A stretch of 64,000 nucleotides of DNA from Nocardioides sp. Root682 (lineage in GTDB: Bacteria > Actinomycetota > Actinomycetes > Propionibacteriales > Nocardioidaceae): assembly GCF_001427795.1 (NCBI RefSeq), contig NZ_LMHJ01000005.1, forward strand, positions 229,194 to 293,193, given 5' to 3'. Positions 20,326-27,850 of this stretch are shown here, piece by piece (the stretch's first letter is position 1; each line of letters opens with the position of its first letter). The position numbers and the translations under genes are program-made. The notes beneath the pieces were generated by a model. The model did no database searches. It saw only the letters and a list, made by a program, of their open reading frames with translations, and was not told the origin of the DNA.

Positions 20326-20396
20326 AGGCGTCCTTGCTCTGGCCGAGCGTGGCGGACCAGACCTCGTGATCTGCATCCGTTGCAACGCCTCTCGAC
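20326..20396 (-). promoter_or_regulatory. S-adenosylhomocysteine (SAH) riboswitch in the metH leader
   Basis: The minus strand shows the core GCGTTGCAACGG. Helix P1 pairs GTCGAG (20396-20391) with CTCGGC (20347-20342). Helix P2 pairs CGGA (20379-20376) and CAGA (20373-20370) with TCTG (20361-20358) and TCCG (20356-20353). A pseudoknot can form between AGGCGT (20390-20385) and ACGCCT (20331-20326). In the alternative fold AAGG-acg-CCTT hides the AAGGA ribosome site (20335-20331); the pseudoknot would use CCT and free it, so SAH would turn expression on. Known SAH riboswitches control metH, ahcY and metF-type genes with this polarity. Confidence 0.82.
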
Positions 20397-20404
20397 TTCT
20401 ACGA

Positions 20405-20410
20405 ATGCTA
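20405..20410 (-). promoter_or_regulatory. -10 box TAGCAT of metH
   Basis: Lies 8 bases before the first P1 base of the riboswitch, so transcription should start almost exactly at the aptamer. Confidence 0.6.
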
Positions 20411-20425
20411 CCGGGAACCGGGCAC

Positions 20426-20431
20426 TAGGCT
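20426..20431 (+). promoter_or_regulatory. -10 box TAGGCT of the PAC2 gene
   Basis: Seven bases before GTG 20439 (ten before ATG 20442); it lies back to back with the metH promoter. Confidence 0.55.
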
Positions 20432-20438
20432 CGGCATT

Positions 20439-21284
20439 GTGATGGAGATCGAGACGGTGCCCGACCTCGTACGGCCGGTGGTCATCGCCGCGTTCGAGGG
20501 TTGGAACGACGCCGCAGAGTCCGCAACAGCCGTGGTCGACCACCTGATGAAGGTGTGGGACGCGCGGGTCGTGGCGGTGATCGATCCCGACGAGTACTAC
20601 GACTTCCAGGTCAACCGCCCGGTCGTCGGCATCGACGACAACGGGTTCCGCAAGCTCAACTGGCCCAGCACGCACGTCGCTGTGGCCTCACCGCCGGACC
20701 TGGATCGCGACGTCATCCTGATCCGCGGCATCGAGCCGAACATGCGCTGGCGCCAGTTCACGGCCGAGCTTCTCGCGACCATCGACGACCTCGGCGCAGA
20801 GCTGCTGATCACGCTCGGAGCGCTTCTGTCCGACAGCCCGCACACCCGGCCGATCCCGGTGTCCGGCTCCTCGACCGAGCCGGACCTGATGGACCAGCTC
20901 TCCCTCGAGCAGTCCACGTACGAGGGACCGACGGGCATCGTTGGAGTGCTGCAGGACGCCTGCGCCCGGATCGACCTCCCCGCCGTGTCGTTCTGGGCAG
21001 CCGTGCCTCACTACGTCGCACAGCCGCCGTGCCCGAAGGCGACCCTGGCCCTGCTGGTCCGGCTGGAGGACCTCTTCGAGACACCGATCCCGCTGGGCGA
21101 CCTCCCCGAGGAGGCCCGGGCCTGGGAGCGCGGCGTCGACGAGCTCGCCGAGGAGGACGAGGACATCGCCGACTACGTCCGCGAGCTCGAGGAGTCGCGC
21201 GACACCGTCGACCTGCCCGAGGCGTCAGGTGAGGCGATCGCCCGGGAGTTCGAGCGGTACCTCAAGCGTCGCGACGACGACTGA
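20439..21284 (+). CDS. PAC2-family protein
   Basis: The 281-residue protein has the PAC2 fold signature: VIAAFEGWNDAAESATAVVDHL near the N-terminus, FQVNRPVV, and ILIRGIEPNMRWRQF. PAC2 is named after a eukaryotic proteasome-assembly chaperone (PAC2/PSMG2); the actinobacterial members (Rv2125 in M. tuberculosis) have no settled function. The C-terminal 60 residues are acidic. It is divergent from metH and its stop abuts the mshC stop without a gap. Confidence 0.85.
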   Translation: MMEIETVPDLVRPVVIAAFEGWNDAAESATAVVDHLMKVWDARVVAVIDPDEYYDFQVNRPVVGIDDNGFRKLNWPSTHVAVASPPDLDRDVILIRGIEPNMRWRQFTAELLATIDDLGAELLITLGALLSDSPHTRPIPVSGSSTEPDLMDQLSLEQSTYEGPTGIVGVLQDACARIDLPAVSFWAAVPHYVAQPPCPKATLALLVRLEDLFETPIPLGDLPEEARAWERGVDELAEEDEDIADYVRELEESRDTVDLPEASGEAIAREFERYLKRRDDD

Positions 21285-22520
21285 CTAGAGCGAGAGACCC
21301 AGCGCTGCGTCGAGGACGGGGAGCAGGGTCATCGAGGCCTCGGTGTCGCTGTTGTCGGCGAGCCCGTCGGTGCCCAGGGTCGCCTTGACCCAGGCATCGA
21401 TCGCGGCGACCGCGCGAGGCGCGTCGAGGTCGTCGGCGAGCGCCGTCAGCACTTCCTGGACGACCGGAGCCGTTGGCGCGCCGTCGCCCAGCGCGAGGGC
21501 ACGGCGCAGGTTGGCGATGTCGTCGACCGCGGTCCACAGCTGGTCGTCGGTCCACTCCCAGTCGCTGCGGTAGTGGTGCCGCAGGAGAGCGAGCCGAATG
21601 GCCATCGGATCGATGTCACTGTTGCGCAGGGCCGAGACGAAGACAAGGTTGCCCAGCGACTTCGACATCTTCTGGCCGTCGTAGGCGACCATCCCGGCGT
21701 GGCTGTAGGCCTTGGCGAAGGCTTCGCCGGTGGCCACCTGGACGTGGCCGGCACACATCTCGTGGTGCGGGAAGACGAGGTCGCTGCCGCCGCCCTGGAC
21801 GTCGAACCCGGAGCCGAGGTGCTGCAGGGCGATGGCCGCACACTCGATGTGCCAGCCCGGCCGGCCCTTGCCGAACGGGCTGTCCCAGGACGGCTCGCCG
21901 TCGCGCTCGCCGCGCCAGACCACGCAGTCGAGCGGGTCCTTCTTGCCCGGCCGGTCGGGGTCGCCGCCGCGCTCGGCGAAGAAGCGGAGCATGGTCTCGC
22001 GGTCGTAGCGGGACTCCTCGCCGAAGGCGGGGTCGGCGGTCACGGAGAAGTAGAGGTCGGTCTCGACGCGGTAGAGCGAGCCGCCCGCGTCCAGGCGCTG
22101 GAGCAGCTCGATCACCAGCGGGATCGACTCGACCGCGCCGACGTACTCAGCCGGAGGCAGCACCCGGAGGGCCTCCATGTCGTGACGGAACAGCTCGGTC
22201 TCGCGTTCGGCGAGCTCGACCCAGTCGACCCCGACCTTGGTGGCGCGCTCGAGCAGCGGGTCGTCGACGTCCGTGACGTTCTGGACGTAGCGGACGTCGT
22301 GTCCGGCGCTGCGCCAAGCGCGGTTGAGCAGGTCGAACGCGACATAGGTGTTGGCGTGCCCGATGTGCGTGGCGTCGTACGGCGTGATGCCACAGACGTA
22401 GAGGCGCGCGGGACCCTCGGGACTCGTCTCCACCTTGCCGCCCGAGGAGGTGTCGTGGAGGACGACCGGGGGGCCGGTCACCGGTAGGACCGGGATGCCC
22501 GGTGCGTTCCATGCGCGCAT
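21285..22520 (-). CDS. mshC: Mycothiol ligase MshC (cysteine:GlcN-Ins ligase)
   Basis: MshC joins cysteine to GlcN-Ins using ATP, the penultimate step of mycothiol synthesis. It is a shortened cysteinyl-tRNA synthetase relative of 411 residues: YVCGITPYDATHIGHANTY gives the zinc Cys and HIGH motif, WHIECAAIAL and FPHHEM are further active-site pieces, and QKMSKSLGN is the KMSKS loop. The C-terminal anticodon-binding domain of CysS is absent, as expected. TAGCAT lies 6 bases before the ATG. It heads the cluster with the next three minus-strand genes, a grouping conserved in actinobacteria (Rv2130c-Rv2135c). Confidence 0.95.
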   Translation of the reverse strand: MRAWNAPGIPVLPVTGPPVVLHDTSSGGKVETSPEGPARLYVCGITPYDATHIGHANTYVAFDLLNRAWRSAGHDVRYVQNVTDVDDPLLERATKVGVDWVELAERETELFRHDMEALRVLPPAEYVGAVESIPLVIELLQRLDAGGSLYRVETDLYFSVTADPAFGEESRYDRETMLRFFAERGGDPDRPGKKDPLDCVVWRGERDGEPSWDSPFGKGRPGWHIECAAIALQHLGSGFDVQGGGSDLVFPHHEMCAGHVQVATGEAFAKAYSHAGMVAYDGQKMSKSLGNLVFVSALRNSDIDPMAIRLALLRHHYRSDWEWTDDQLWTAVDDIANLRRALALGDGAPTAPVVQEVLTALADDLDAPRAVAAIDAWVKATLGTDGLADNSDTEASMTLLPVLDAALGLSL

Positions 22521-22526
22521 GGGCTG

Positions 22527-22532
22527 ATGCTA
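22527..22532 (-). promoter_or_regulatory. -10 box TAGCAT of mshC
   Basis: Six-base spacing to ATG 22520. Confidence 0.6.
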
Positions 22533-22561
22533 GTTGCTGGAACCAGCGCCCCCTGCACTGG

Positions 22562-23305
22562 TCAGAACGGGGGCCAGGGAATTGCGGGGCCGTGAGGGGT
22601 CGGCCGGGGAAGTTCGCCCGTGGCGAGGAGCCGGTGGGTACGGCGCTCGAGGGCGGCGATCTCGTGCTCGGCGAGGTGGAACCCGAGCTGTTCCCCGAGG
22701 TCACCGCGGATGTCGGCCAGCACCGCGCGTACGACGGCCGTCTCGTCCTCGGTCAGGGCGGAGCCGGCCCAGCCCCACAGGACGGTTCGGAGTTTCGGAT
22801 CATGGTGGAAGGCGACTCCGTGGTCGACCCCGAGACGGCGACCGTCGGACATCGCCAGGACGTGCCCGCCCTTGCGGTCGGCGTTGTTGACGATGACGTC
22901 GTAGACGGCCATCCGGCGGAGTGCGGCGGTGTCCTCGTGCACGAGGGTGATCGGCCGGTCGCGCTCGTCGAGCCCCTCCATCACCGCGATCCATCCGTCG
23001 GGTGTCTCCCCCGCGCCGACGAGGGTCACGGCGTCGTGCTCCGGGTCGACCTCCTGCCACTCCTGGAACATGCCGGGACCGTGCGGCCCTTCGTCCCACC
23101 ATGTGCGGGGCACGATGTCCCAGCCACTGGCCACGGAGACGAGGTGCGCCGCGATCTCCCGGTGGGCCAGCGAGCCGTCGGGGAAGTCCCAGAGCGGGCG
23201 CTCCCCCGCGACCGGCTTGTAGACGACCTCCTGGCCGTCGAGGTCGCCGAGGAAGGTCGCATTCGAGGCCGGCATGATCCGGCCCTTGATCGTCAGCTCA
23301 CCCAC
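22562..23305 (-). CDS. SCO1664-family protein, PI3/4-kinase-like fold
   Basis: The 247-residue protein matches the SCO1664 family: NATFLGDLDGQEVVYKPVAGERPLWDFPDG with a conserved lysine, then YDVIVNNADRKGGHVL and GVDHGVAFHHDPKLRTVLWGW, which resemble the catalytic (N, D) and metal-binding motifs of phosphatidylinositol-kinase-like folds. Activity and substrate are unknown. GTG 23305 follows the DUF3090 stop by 9 bases. The homologue in M. tuberculosis is Rv2133c by position. Confidence 0.82.
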   Translation of the reverse strand: MGELTIKGRIMPASNATFLGDLDGQEVVYKPVAGERPLWDFPDGSLAHREIAAHLVSVASGWDIVPRTWWDEGPHGPGMFQEWQEVDPEHDAVTLVGAGETPDGWIAVMEGLDERDRPITLVHEDTAALRRMAVYDVIVNNADRKGGHVLAMSDGRRLGVDHGVAFHHDPKLRTVLWGWAGSALTEDETAVVRAVLADIRGDLGEQLGFHLAEHEIAALERRTHRLLATGELPRPTPHGPAIPWPPF

Positions 23306-23314
23306 GGCGCGGGA

Positions 23315-23869
23315 TCAGGGGTCGCGTCGCTTGAACCCGTTGGCCCGCACACACAGGTGGCCGTCGGGATCGATCGGTTGACCGCAGAACGGGCACGACG
23401 GGCGACCCGCACCGATGACCGATTCGGCGCGCTTCACGAAGGCGCGCGCCTGGCCGGGCTCGAGGCGGACGAGCAGCATCTCCACGGGGTCCTCGCCGTC
23501 GGCCAGCTCCGCAGGCTCCTCGCCGATCGGGAACACCTCGATGACGACCCGCTCGTCCTCGGGGTCCCACGACAGCGTCATGGTGCCGGCACGGAACTCC
23601 TCCTCGATGGGCAGGGCGAGTGGCGCGTCGTCGATGAGGGCCAACGGCGCGACCGCGGGTACGACGACGCGGGCGGTGCCGTCCGCGATCACCTCGTCGA
23701 GCAGCTCGTCGACACGTTGGGCCAGCGCTTCCACCTGCTGCTTCTCCAGCGCGACCGAGACGATCCGGTTGCCATCGACCGCCTGGATGAAGAAGGTGCG
23801 GCTGCCGGGCTCGCCCACGGTGCCGGCGATGAAGCGTCCGGGCGGGTCGAAGGAGTGAACGATCGGCAT
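23315..23869 (-). CDS. DUF3090 family protein
   Basis: A 184-residue protein found beside MSMEG_4193-type phosphatases throughout actinobacteria. It begins PIVHSFDPPGRFIAGTVGEPGSRTFF and ends with a small zinc-ribbon-like module, CPFCGQPIDPDGHLC. Function is unknown. TAGGGT lies 6 bases before the ATG. The tight spacing with the kinase-like gene downstream suggests a shared complex or pathway. Confidence 0.87.
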   Translation of the reverse strand: MPIVHSFDPPGRFIAGTVGEPGSRTFFIQAVDGNRIVSVALEKQQVEALAQRVDELLDEVIADGTARVVVPAVAPLALIDDAPLALPIEEEFRAGTMTLSWDPEDERVVIEVFPIGEEPAELADGEDPVEMLLVRLEPGQARAFVKRAESVIGAGRPSCPFCGQPIDPDGHLCVRANGFKRRDP

Positions 23870-23875
23870 GGAGGA

Positions 23876-23881
23876 ACCCTA
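23876..23881 (-). promoter_or_regulatory. -10 box TAGGGT of the DUF3090 gene
   Basis: Six bases before ATG 23869. Confidence 0.55.
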
Positions 23882-23892
23882 TCGAGGCCCGG

Positions 23893-24609
23893 TCAGGCCG
23901 GACCCGCGCCGCCTCCGACGACAGCGTCGGACGCTCTTCCGGCGCCGGACTTCCCCGGACTCGAGGCCAGCCAGGAGAGGTCGCCGGCGTGGGTGTTGGT
24001 CGCCAGGACGTAGGGCCGATCGGGCGCGTAGCGGATGACGGAGATCGAGGCAGGATCGACGTTGATCCGCTGGAAGAGGTCCAGGTGCATGCCGAGGGCG
24101 TCGGCGAGCACGGCCTTGATGATGTCGCCGTGGCTGACGGCCACCCAGACCGCGTCCGGGCCGTGCTCCTCGGTCACGGCAGCGTCCAGCCGTCGTACGG
24201 CCGAGACGGCGCGGTGCTGCATGGCCACCATCGACTCGCCGCCGGGGAAGGTCACGGCGGACGGGTGCTGCTGGACGGTGCGCCACAGCGGCTCCTTGAG
24301 GAGCTCCTTGATCGCCTGGCCCTGCCAGTCGCCGTAGTCGCACTCGGCCAGCGCGCGCTCGGTCCGGGCCCGGTGCGTCGTGTGGCCGGCGGCCTTCTGG
24401 GCCGTGCCCACCGCTGTCGCGGTCTGGCGGCAGCGCTCCTGGGGACTGGTGACCAGCCGGACGATCGGTACGGCGGCGATCCGCCCACCTGCCGCCTCGA
24501 CCTGCTCGACGCCCCTGTCGTCCAGGACGACACCGGGCGTGCGGCCGGCGAGCACTCCCGACGCGTTCGCGGTCGTGCGCCCGTGACGGACGAGGAGCAG
24601 GGTGGCCAT
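23893..24609 (-). CDS. Histidine phosphatase, MSMEG_4193 family
   Basis: The phosphoglycerate-mutase-like fold is shown by LLVRHGRTTAN at residues 4-14 (catalytic His), LVTSPQERCRQTA, CDYGDWQG and the second histidine in VAVSHGDIIKAVL. Length is 238 residues. Such proteins hydrolyse phosphate esters; the family name putative phosphomutase is historical. It is the first gene of the mshC-side cluster and is divergent from corA, with a copy of a dispersed repeat between them. Confidence 0.88.
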   Translation of the reverse strand: MATLLLVRHGRTTANASGVLAGRTPGVVLDDRGVEQVEAAGGRIAAVPIVRLVTSPQERCRQTATAVGTAQKAAGHTTHRARTERALAECDYGDWQGQAIKELLKEPLWRTVQQHPSAVTFPGGESMVAMQHRAVSAVRRLDAAVTEEHGPDAVWVAVSHGDIIKAVLADALGMHLDLFQRINVDPASISVIRYAPDRPYVLATNTHAGDLSWLASSPGKSGAGRASDAVVGGGAGPA

Positions 24610-24616
24610 GTCGGCG

Positions 24617-24622
24617 AGCCTA
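24617..24622 (-). promoter_or_regulatory. -10 box TAGGCT of the MSMEG_4193-type gene
   Basis: Seven bases before ATG 24609 and directly beside the repeat at 24625-24661. Confidence 0.55.
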
Positions 24623-24624
24623 GG

Positions 24625-24661
24625 GGTTTCGAGGCTCGCTTCGCTCGCACCTCAACCACCG
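24625..24661. repeat. Dispersed 37-bp palindromic repeat, copy A
   Basis: Identical over 37 bases to the copy at 27814-27850. The outer arms GGTT..GAGG and CCTCAACC can pair around a GC-rich middle built from CTCGCTTCGCTCG. It separates two divergent promoters, so here it cannot serve as a simple shared terminator. Confidence 0.85.
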
Positions 24662-24690
24662 ACCTGCAGTCCTTGCGCTGCGAGACGCGC

Positions 24691-24696
24691 TAGCGT
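24691..24696 (+). promoter_or_regulatory. -10 box TAGCGT of corA
   Basis: Seven bases before GTG 24704, which decides against a far-upstream ATG in the same frame. Confidence 0.55.
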
Positions 24697-24703
24697 CGGC
24701 TTC

Positions 24704-25684
24704 GTGATCGTCGACAGCGCCGTCTACCGCCACGGGCAACGCGTGCCCGTCGAATGCACGCCGCACGACTACGAAGCGCTCCGTGAGGCTGCCAAGAACC
24801 GCCACGACTTCGTGTGGGTCGGTCTCTACGAACCGAGCCACATCGAGCTGGCGGAGATCGCAGATGCCTTCGGGCTGCACCCGCTGGCCGTCGAGGACGC
24901 GGTCGTGGCCCACCAGCGTCCGAAGCTGGAGCAGTACGAGTCGAGCCTCTTCCTCGTGCTCAAGACGCTCTGGTACGTCGACGAGGACGACGCGGTCGAG
25001 ACCGGCGAGATCAACATGTTCATCGGTCCCGACTTCGTGATCACGGTCCGGCACGGCCGGGGATCCTCGCTCAGCGATGCGCGGCGCGCGCTGGAGCAGA
25101 AGCAGGCGGTGCTGGACCACGGTCCGTCGGCTGTCGTCTACGCCGTCTGTGATGCCGTGGTCGACGGCTACACCGGCGTGGTGGCTGAGCTGCAGACCGA
25201 CGTGGACGAGGTCGAGACGTCCGTGTTCTCCAACAGCCGCACCAGTGATGCGAACCGGATCTACATCCTCAAGCGTGAGCTCTCCGAGGTACGACGCGCG
25301 GTGCTCCCCCTGCGCGAGCCGATGCGCCGGTTCACGGCCGGCGCGGTGAGCCTGATCGAGCCCGAGTCAGCCCCGTTCTTCCGTGACGTCAGCGACCACC
25401 TCCAGCAAGCTGCAGACGAGATCGACACCCTGGACGGCCTGCTGTCCACGGCCTTCGACGCCCACCTGGCCCGGGTCGCCGTCCAGCAGAACGACGACAT
25501 GCGCAAGATTTCGGCCGGCATCGGTCTCGCAGCCGTACCGACCTTGATCGCCGGCGTTTACGGCATGAACTTCGACCACATGCCCGAGCTGCACTGGCTG
25601 TTCGGCTACCCGTTCGCGATGCTGCTCATGTTCGGCACCTCGTTCGCGCTGTTCCTGTTCTTCAAGCGCTCCGGATGGCTCTAG
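24704..25684 (+). CDS. corA: CorA-family magnesium/cobalt channel
   Basis: A 326-residue CorA-like ion channel. A long soluble N-terminal region rich in helices is followed by two C-terminal membrane helices; the signature YGMNF (GMN motif) ends the first, and FFKRSGWL closes the protein. It would take up Mg2+ (or Co2+/Ni2+) as a pentamer. Uptake of Co2+ would suit the cobalamin-dependent MetH nearby, but that is inference only. Its stop lies 15 bases from the convergent uppP stop. Confidence 0.9.
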   Translation: MIVDSAVYRHGQRVPVECTPHDYEALREAAKNRHDFVWVGLYEPSHIELAEIADAFGLHPLAVEDAVVAHQRPKLEQYESSLFLVLKTLWYVDEDDAVETGEINMFIGPDFVITVRHGRGSSLSDARRALEQKQAVLDHGPSAVVYAVCDAVVDGYTGVVAELQTDVDEVETSVFSNSRTSDANRIYILKRELSEVRRAVLPLREPMRRFTAGAVSLIEPESAPFFRDVSDHLQQAADEIDTLDGLLSTAFDAHLARVAVQQNDDMRKISAGIGLAAVPTLIAGVYGMNFDHMPELHWLFGYPFAMLLMFGTSFALFLFFKRSGWL

Positions 25685-25699
25685 ACCGGTCGGTGAGGC

Positions 25700-26542
25700 T
25701 CAGGCGTTGACGACGCCGGCGCCCAGCAGGACCAGCACGGCGGTCCCGAGCAGGACGCGATAGACCACGAACGGCGTGTAGGAGTTCTTGCTGACGTAGC
25801 GCAGCAGCCACGCGATGGCGGCGTACCCCACGAGGAACGACACCACCAGGGCGGTGATCGTCGGGCCCCAGCCGTAGTCGGCCTCGCCCGGGTGGGCCTT
25901 GCCCACGTCCGAGATCTCTCCGAGCTCGAACAGGCCGGCACCGACGACAGCCGGAATGGCGAGCAGGAACGCGAAGCGGGTGGCGGCCTCGCGGTCGTAG
26001 CCGAGCAGCCGGCCCATCGAGAGCGTGGCGCCGGAGCGGGAGACGCCGGGGATCAGGGCCAGCGCCTGCGCGCCACCCATCAGGCCCGCGTCGCGGAGCG
26101 TCATCTGCTTGACCTGGCGGTCAGTCTTGCCGATCCGGTCGGCAAGACCGAGCAGCAGGCCCATCACGATGAGCGCGGCACCGATGATCCACAGGTTGCG
26201 GAAGTCCCGCTCGATCACGTCCTTGAGGAGCGCTCCCAGGATCACGATCGGCATCGAGCCGACGATGATGTACCAGCCCATCCGGGCGTCCAGGGCGCCG
26301 CGGTACTCCGGCTTGAACAGCGACAGCGTCCACGCCTTGGCGATCCGCCAGATGTCCTTGCGGAAGTACAGCAGCACCGCCAGCTCGGTGCCGATCTGGA
26401 TCACGGCCGTGAAGGCCGCACCCGGATCTCCCCAACCGAACAGCTCCGGGAAGAACCGCAGGTGGGCACTGCTCGAGATGGGCAGGAACTCGGTCAGCCC
26501 CTGGAGGACACCGAGGAACACAGCTTGCAGGAAGTCCTCCAC
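25700..26542 (-). CDS. uppP: Undecaprenyl-diphosphatase UppP (BacA)
   Basis: UppP recycles undecaprenyl pyrophosphate to the monophosphate carrier used for peptidoglycan and other wall polymers. The 280-residue membrane protein has both signature segments: LQGLTEFLPISSSAHL near the N-terminus and LIPGVSRSGATLSMG mid-protein, with about eight hydrophobic segments. GTG 26542 is used because the family begins right at the first QGxTEFLPISSS helix; the longer upstream frame is shadow. TAGGAT lies 8 bases upstream. Confidence 0.94.
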   Translation of the reverse strand: MEDFLQAVFLGVLQGLTEFLPISSSAHLRFFPELFGWGDPGAAFTAVIQIGTELAVLLYFRKDIWRIAKAWTLSLFKPEYRGALDARMGWYIIVGSMPIVILGALLKDVIERDFRNLWIIGAALIVMGLLLGLADRIGKTDRQVKQMTLRDAGLMGGAQALALIPGVSRSGATLSMGRLLGYDREAATRFAFLLAIPAVVGAGLFELGEISDVGKAHPGEADYGWGPTITALVVSFLVGYAAIAWLLRYVSKNSYTPFVVYRVLLGTAVLVLLGAGVVNA

Positions 26543-26550
26543 AACGCAGC

Positions 26551-26556
26551 ATCCTA
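26551..26556 (-). promoter_or_regulatory. -10 box TAGGAT of uppP
   Basis: Eight-base spacing to GTG 26542, at the long end of the range seen in this window. Confidence 0.45.
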
Positions 26557-26601
26557 GGTATCTCTCGGCGTGCCCGAGCACGCGACCCTCGGCTGGGCGG
26601 A

Positions 26602-26607
26602 TACCTT
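26602..26607 (+). promoter_or_regulatory. -10 box TACCTT of the aldo/keto reductase gene
   Basis: Seven bases before ATG 26615. Confidence 0.55.
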
Positions 26608-26614
26608 GTCCGTC

Positions 26615-27568
26615 ATGCAGCAGCGGTACGTCGGCGCCAGCGGACTCCAGGTGTCGCGGCTCGCCCTGGGCTCGATGACGTGGGGCAAGGACACGGACGA
26701 GCACGAGGCGCGCGACCAGCTGACGGCGTACGTCGAGGCCGGCGGCACCATGATCGACACGGCGGCCGGCTACACCGACGGTCGTTCGGAGGAGCTGATC
26801 GGCTCCCTGCTGGGTGACGTCGTACGACGCGACGAGGTGGTGCTGGCGACGAAGGCCGGGATCTCGCGGCGCGGGAACGAACGGATCACCGACACTTCCC
26901 GCGGCGCGTTGCTGCGCGGTCTCGACACCTCGCTCAAGCGCCTGCGCACCGATCACGTCGACCTGTGGCAGGTGCACATCTGGACGGACGTCGTGCCGCT
27001 CGAGGAGACGCTCGGCGCGCTCGACCACGCCGTCGCCAGCGGCCGGGCGTCGTACGTCGGGATCTCGAACTACAACGGCTGGCAGACCGCGCGCGCGGTC
27101 ACGCTCCAGGAGGCGGTCCCCGGCCGGGCCCGCATCGCGTCGACCCAGGTGGAGTACTCCCTGGTGAACCGCCGCATCGAACGCGAGGTCCTGCCGGCCG
27201 TCGAAGCGCTCGGACTCGGAGTGTTCCCCTGGTCCCCCCTCGGTCGCGGCGTGCTGACCGGCAAGTACCGCACCGGCACCCCGTCGGACTCCCGAGCGGC
27301 ATCGCCCGTCTTCGCGGGATTCGTCGAGGCCTACCTGGACGACCGGAGCCGCGGCATCGTGGAGGCCGTCGTCCGTGCCGCCGACGGTCTCGGCTGGTCG
27401 CCGCTCGAGGTCGCCCTCGTCTGGGTGCGCGACTCGCCCGGAGTGACGGCTCCGATCGTCGGCGCCCGCACCGCGACCCAGCTCAAGGTCGCCCTCGACG
27501 CCGAGGCCAAGACCCTGCCGCCCGAGATCCGCGCCGCCCTGGACGACGTCTCCGGATCGGCCGTGTGA
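26615..27568 (+). CDS. Aldo/keto reductase
   Basis: An NADPH-dependent carbonyl reductase of 317 residues. The catalytic tetrad is visible: Asp and Tyr in MIDTAAGYTDGRSE, Lys in VVLATKAG, and His in LWQVHIWTD. The cofactor-binding C-terminal stretch APIVGARTATQL is also typical. The natural substrate is unknown. Its stop overlaps the start of the DUF5703 gene (GTGTGA), so the two are translated together. Conserved position beside uppP fits an actinobacterial core cluster. Confidence 0.92.
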   Translation: MQQRYVGASGLQVSRLALGSMTWGKDTDEHEARDQLTAYVEAGGTMIDTAAGYTDGRSEELIGSLLGDVVRRDEVVLATKAGISRRGNERITDTSRGALLRGLDTSLKRLRTDHVDLWQVHIWTDVVPLEETLGALDHAVASGRASYVGISNYNGWQTARAVTLQEAVPGRARIASTQVEYSLVNRRIEREVLPAVEALGLGVFPWSPLGRGVLTGKYRTGTPSDSRAASPVFAGFVEAYLDDRSRGIVEAVVRAADGLGWSPLEVALVWVRDSPGVTAPIVGARTATQLKVALDAEAKTLPPEIRAALDDVSGSAV

Positions 27569-27813
27569 GCGTCCCCATGAAGCAGTCCAGCCTGCTCCGA
27601 CCCGGATTGATGCGCGGGCTCGGCCGTGGGGTGGAGTGGGAGTTCGATCGCGTGGTCTTCGACCGGGACTTCTCCCGCAACGTGGTGGCGAAGCTGCTCG
27701 TGGAACGCGCCGAGCACGGCGGCTGGGAGCTGGACCGGGTGCAGATCGGCCCGGACGGCAAGCGCCGGATCGTGCTGCGCCGCAAGATCATCCGGGCCGT
27801 GCGAACGGCTTAG
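27565..27813 (+). CDS. DUF5703 family protein
   Basis: An 82-residue basic protein. The pattern EWEFDRVVFDRDFSRNVVAKLLVERAEHGGWELDRV, then a basic IVLRRKIIR end, fits the DUF5703 family, found only in actinobacteria as far as I know. No function is established. GTG 27565 overlaps the reductase stop; ATG 27577 is an alternative start. It was read from the tail of a longer shadow frame. Its TAG stop directly abuts copy B of the dispersed repeat. Confidence 0.78.
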   Translation: MSVPMKQSSLLRPGLMRGLGRGVEWEFDRVVFDRDFSRNVVAKLLVERAEHGGWELDRVQIGPDGKRRIVLRRKIIRAVRTA

Positions 27814-27850
27814 GGTTTCGAGGCTCGCTTCGCTCGCACCTCAACCACCG
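27814..27850. repeat. Dispersed 37-bp palindromic repeat, copy B
   Basis: Same 37 bases as copy A. It lies between two convergent genes, and on the minus strand its GGTGGTTGA supplies the last two glycines and the stop codon of the M20 peptidase. Confidence 0.85.

Noticed and set aside
20326..20396. Cobalamin riboswitch ahead of metH
   Set aside because: The leader of about 80 bases is too short and lacks the B12-box sequence; the pairing matches an SAH aptamer instead.
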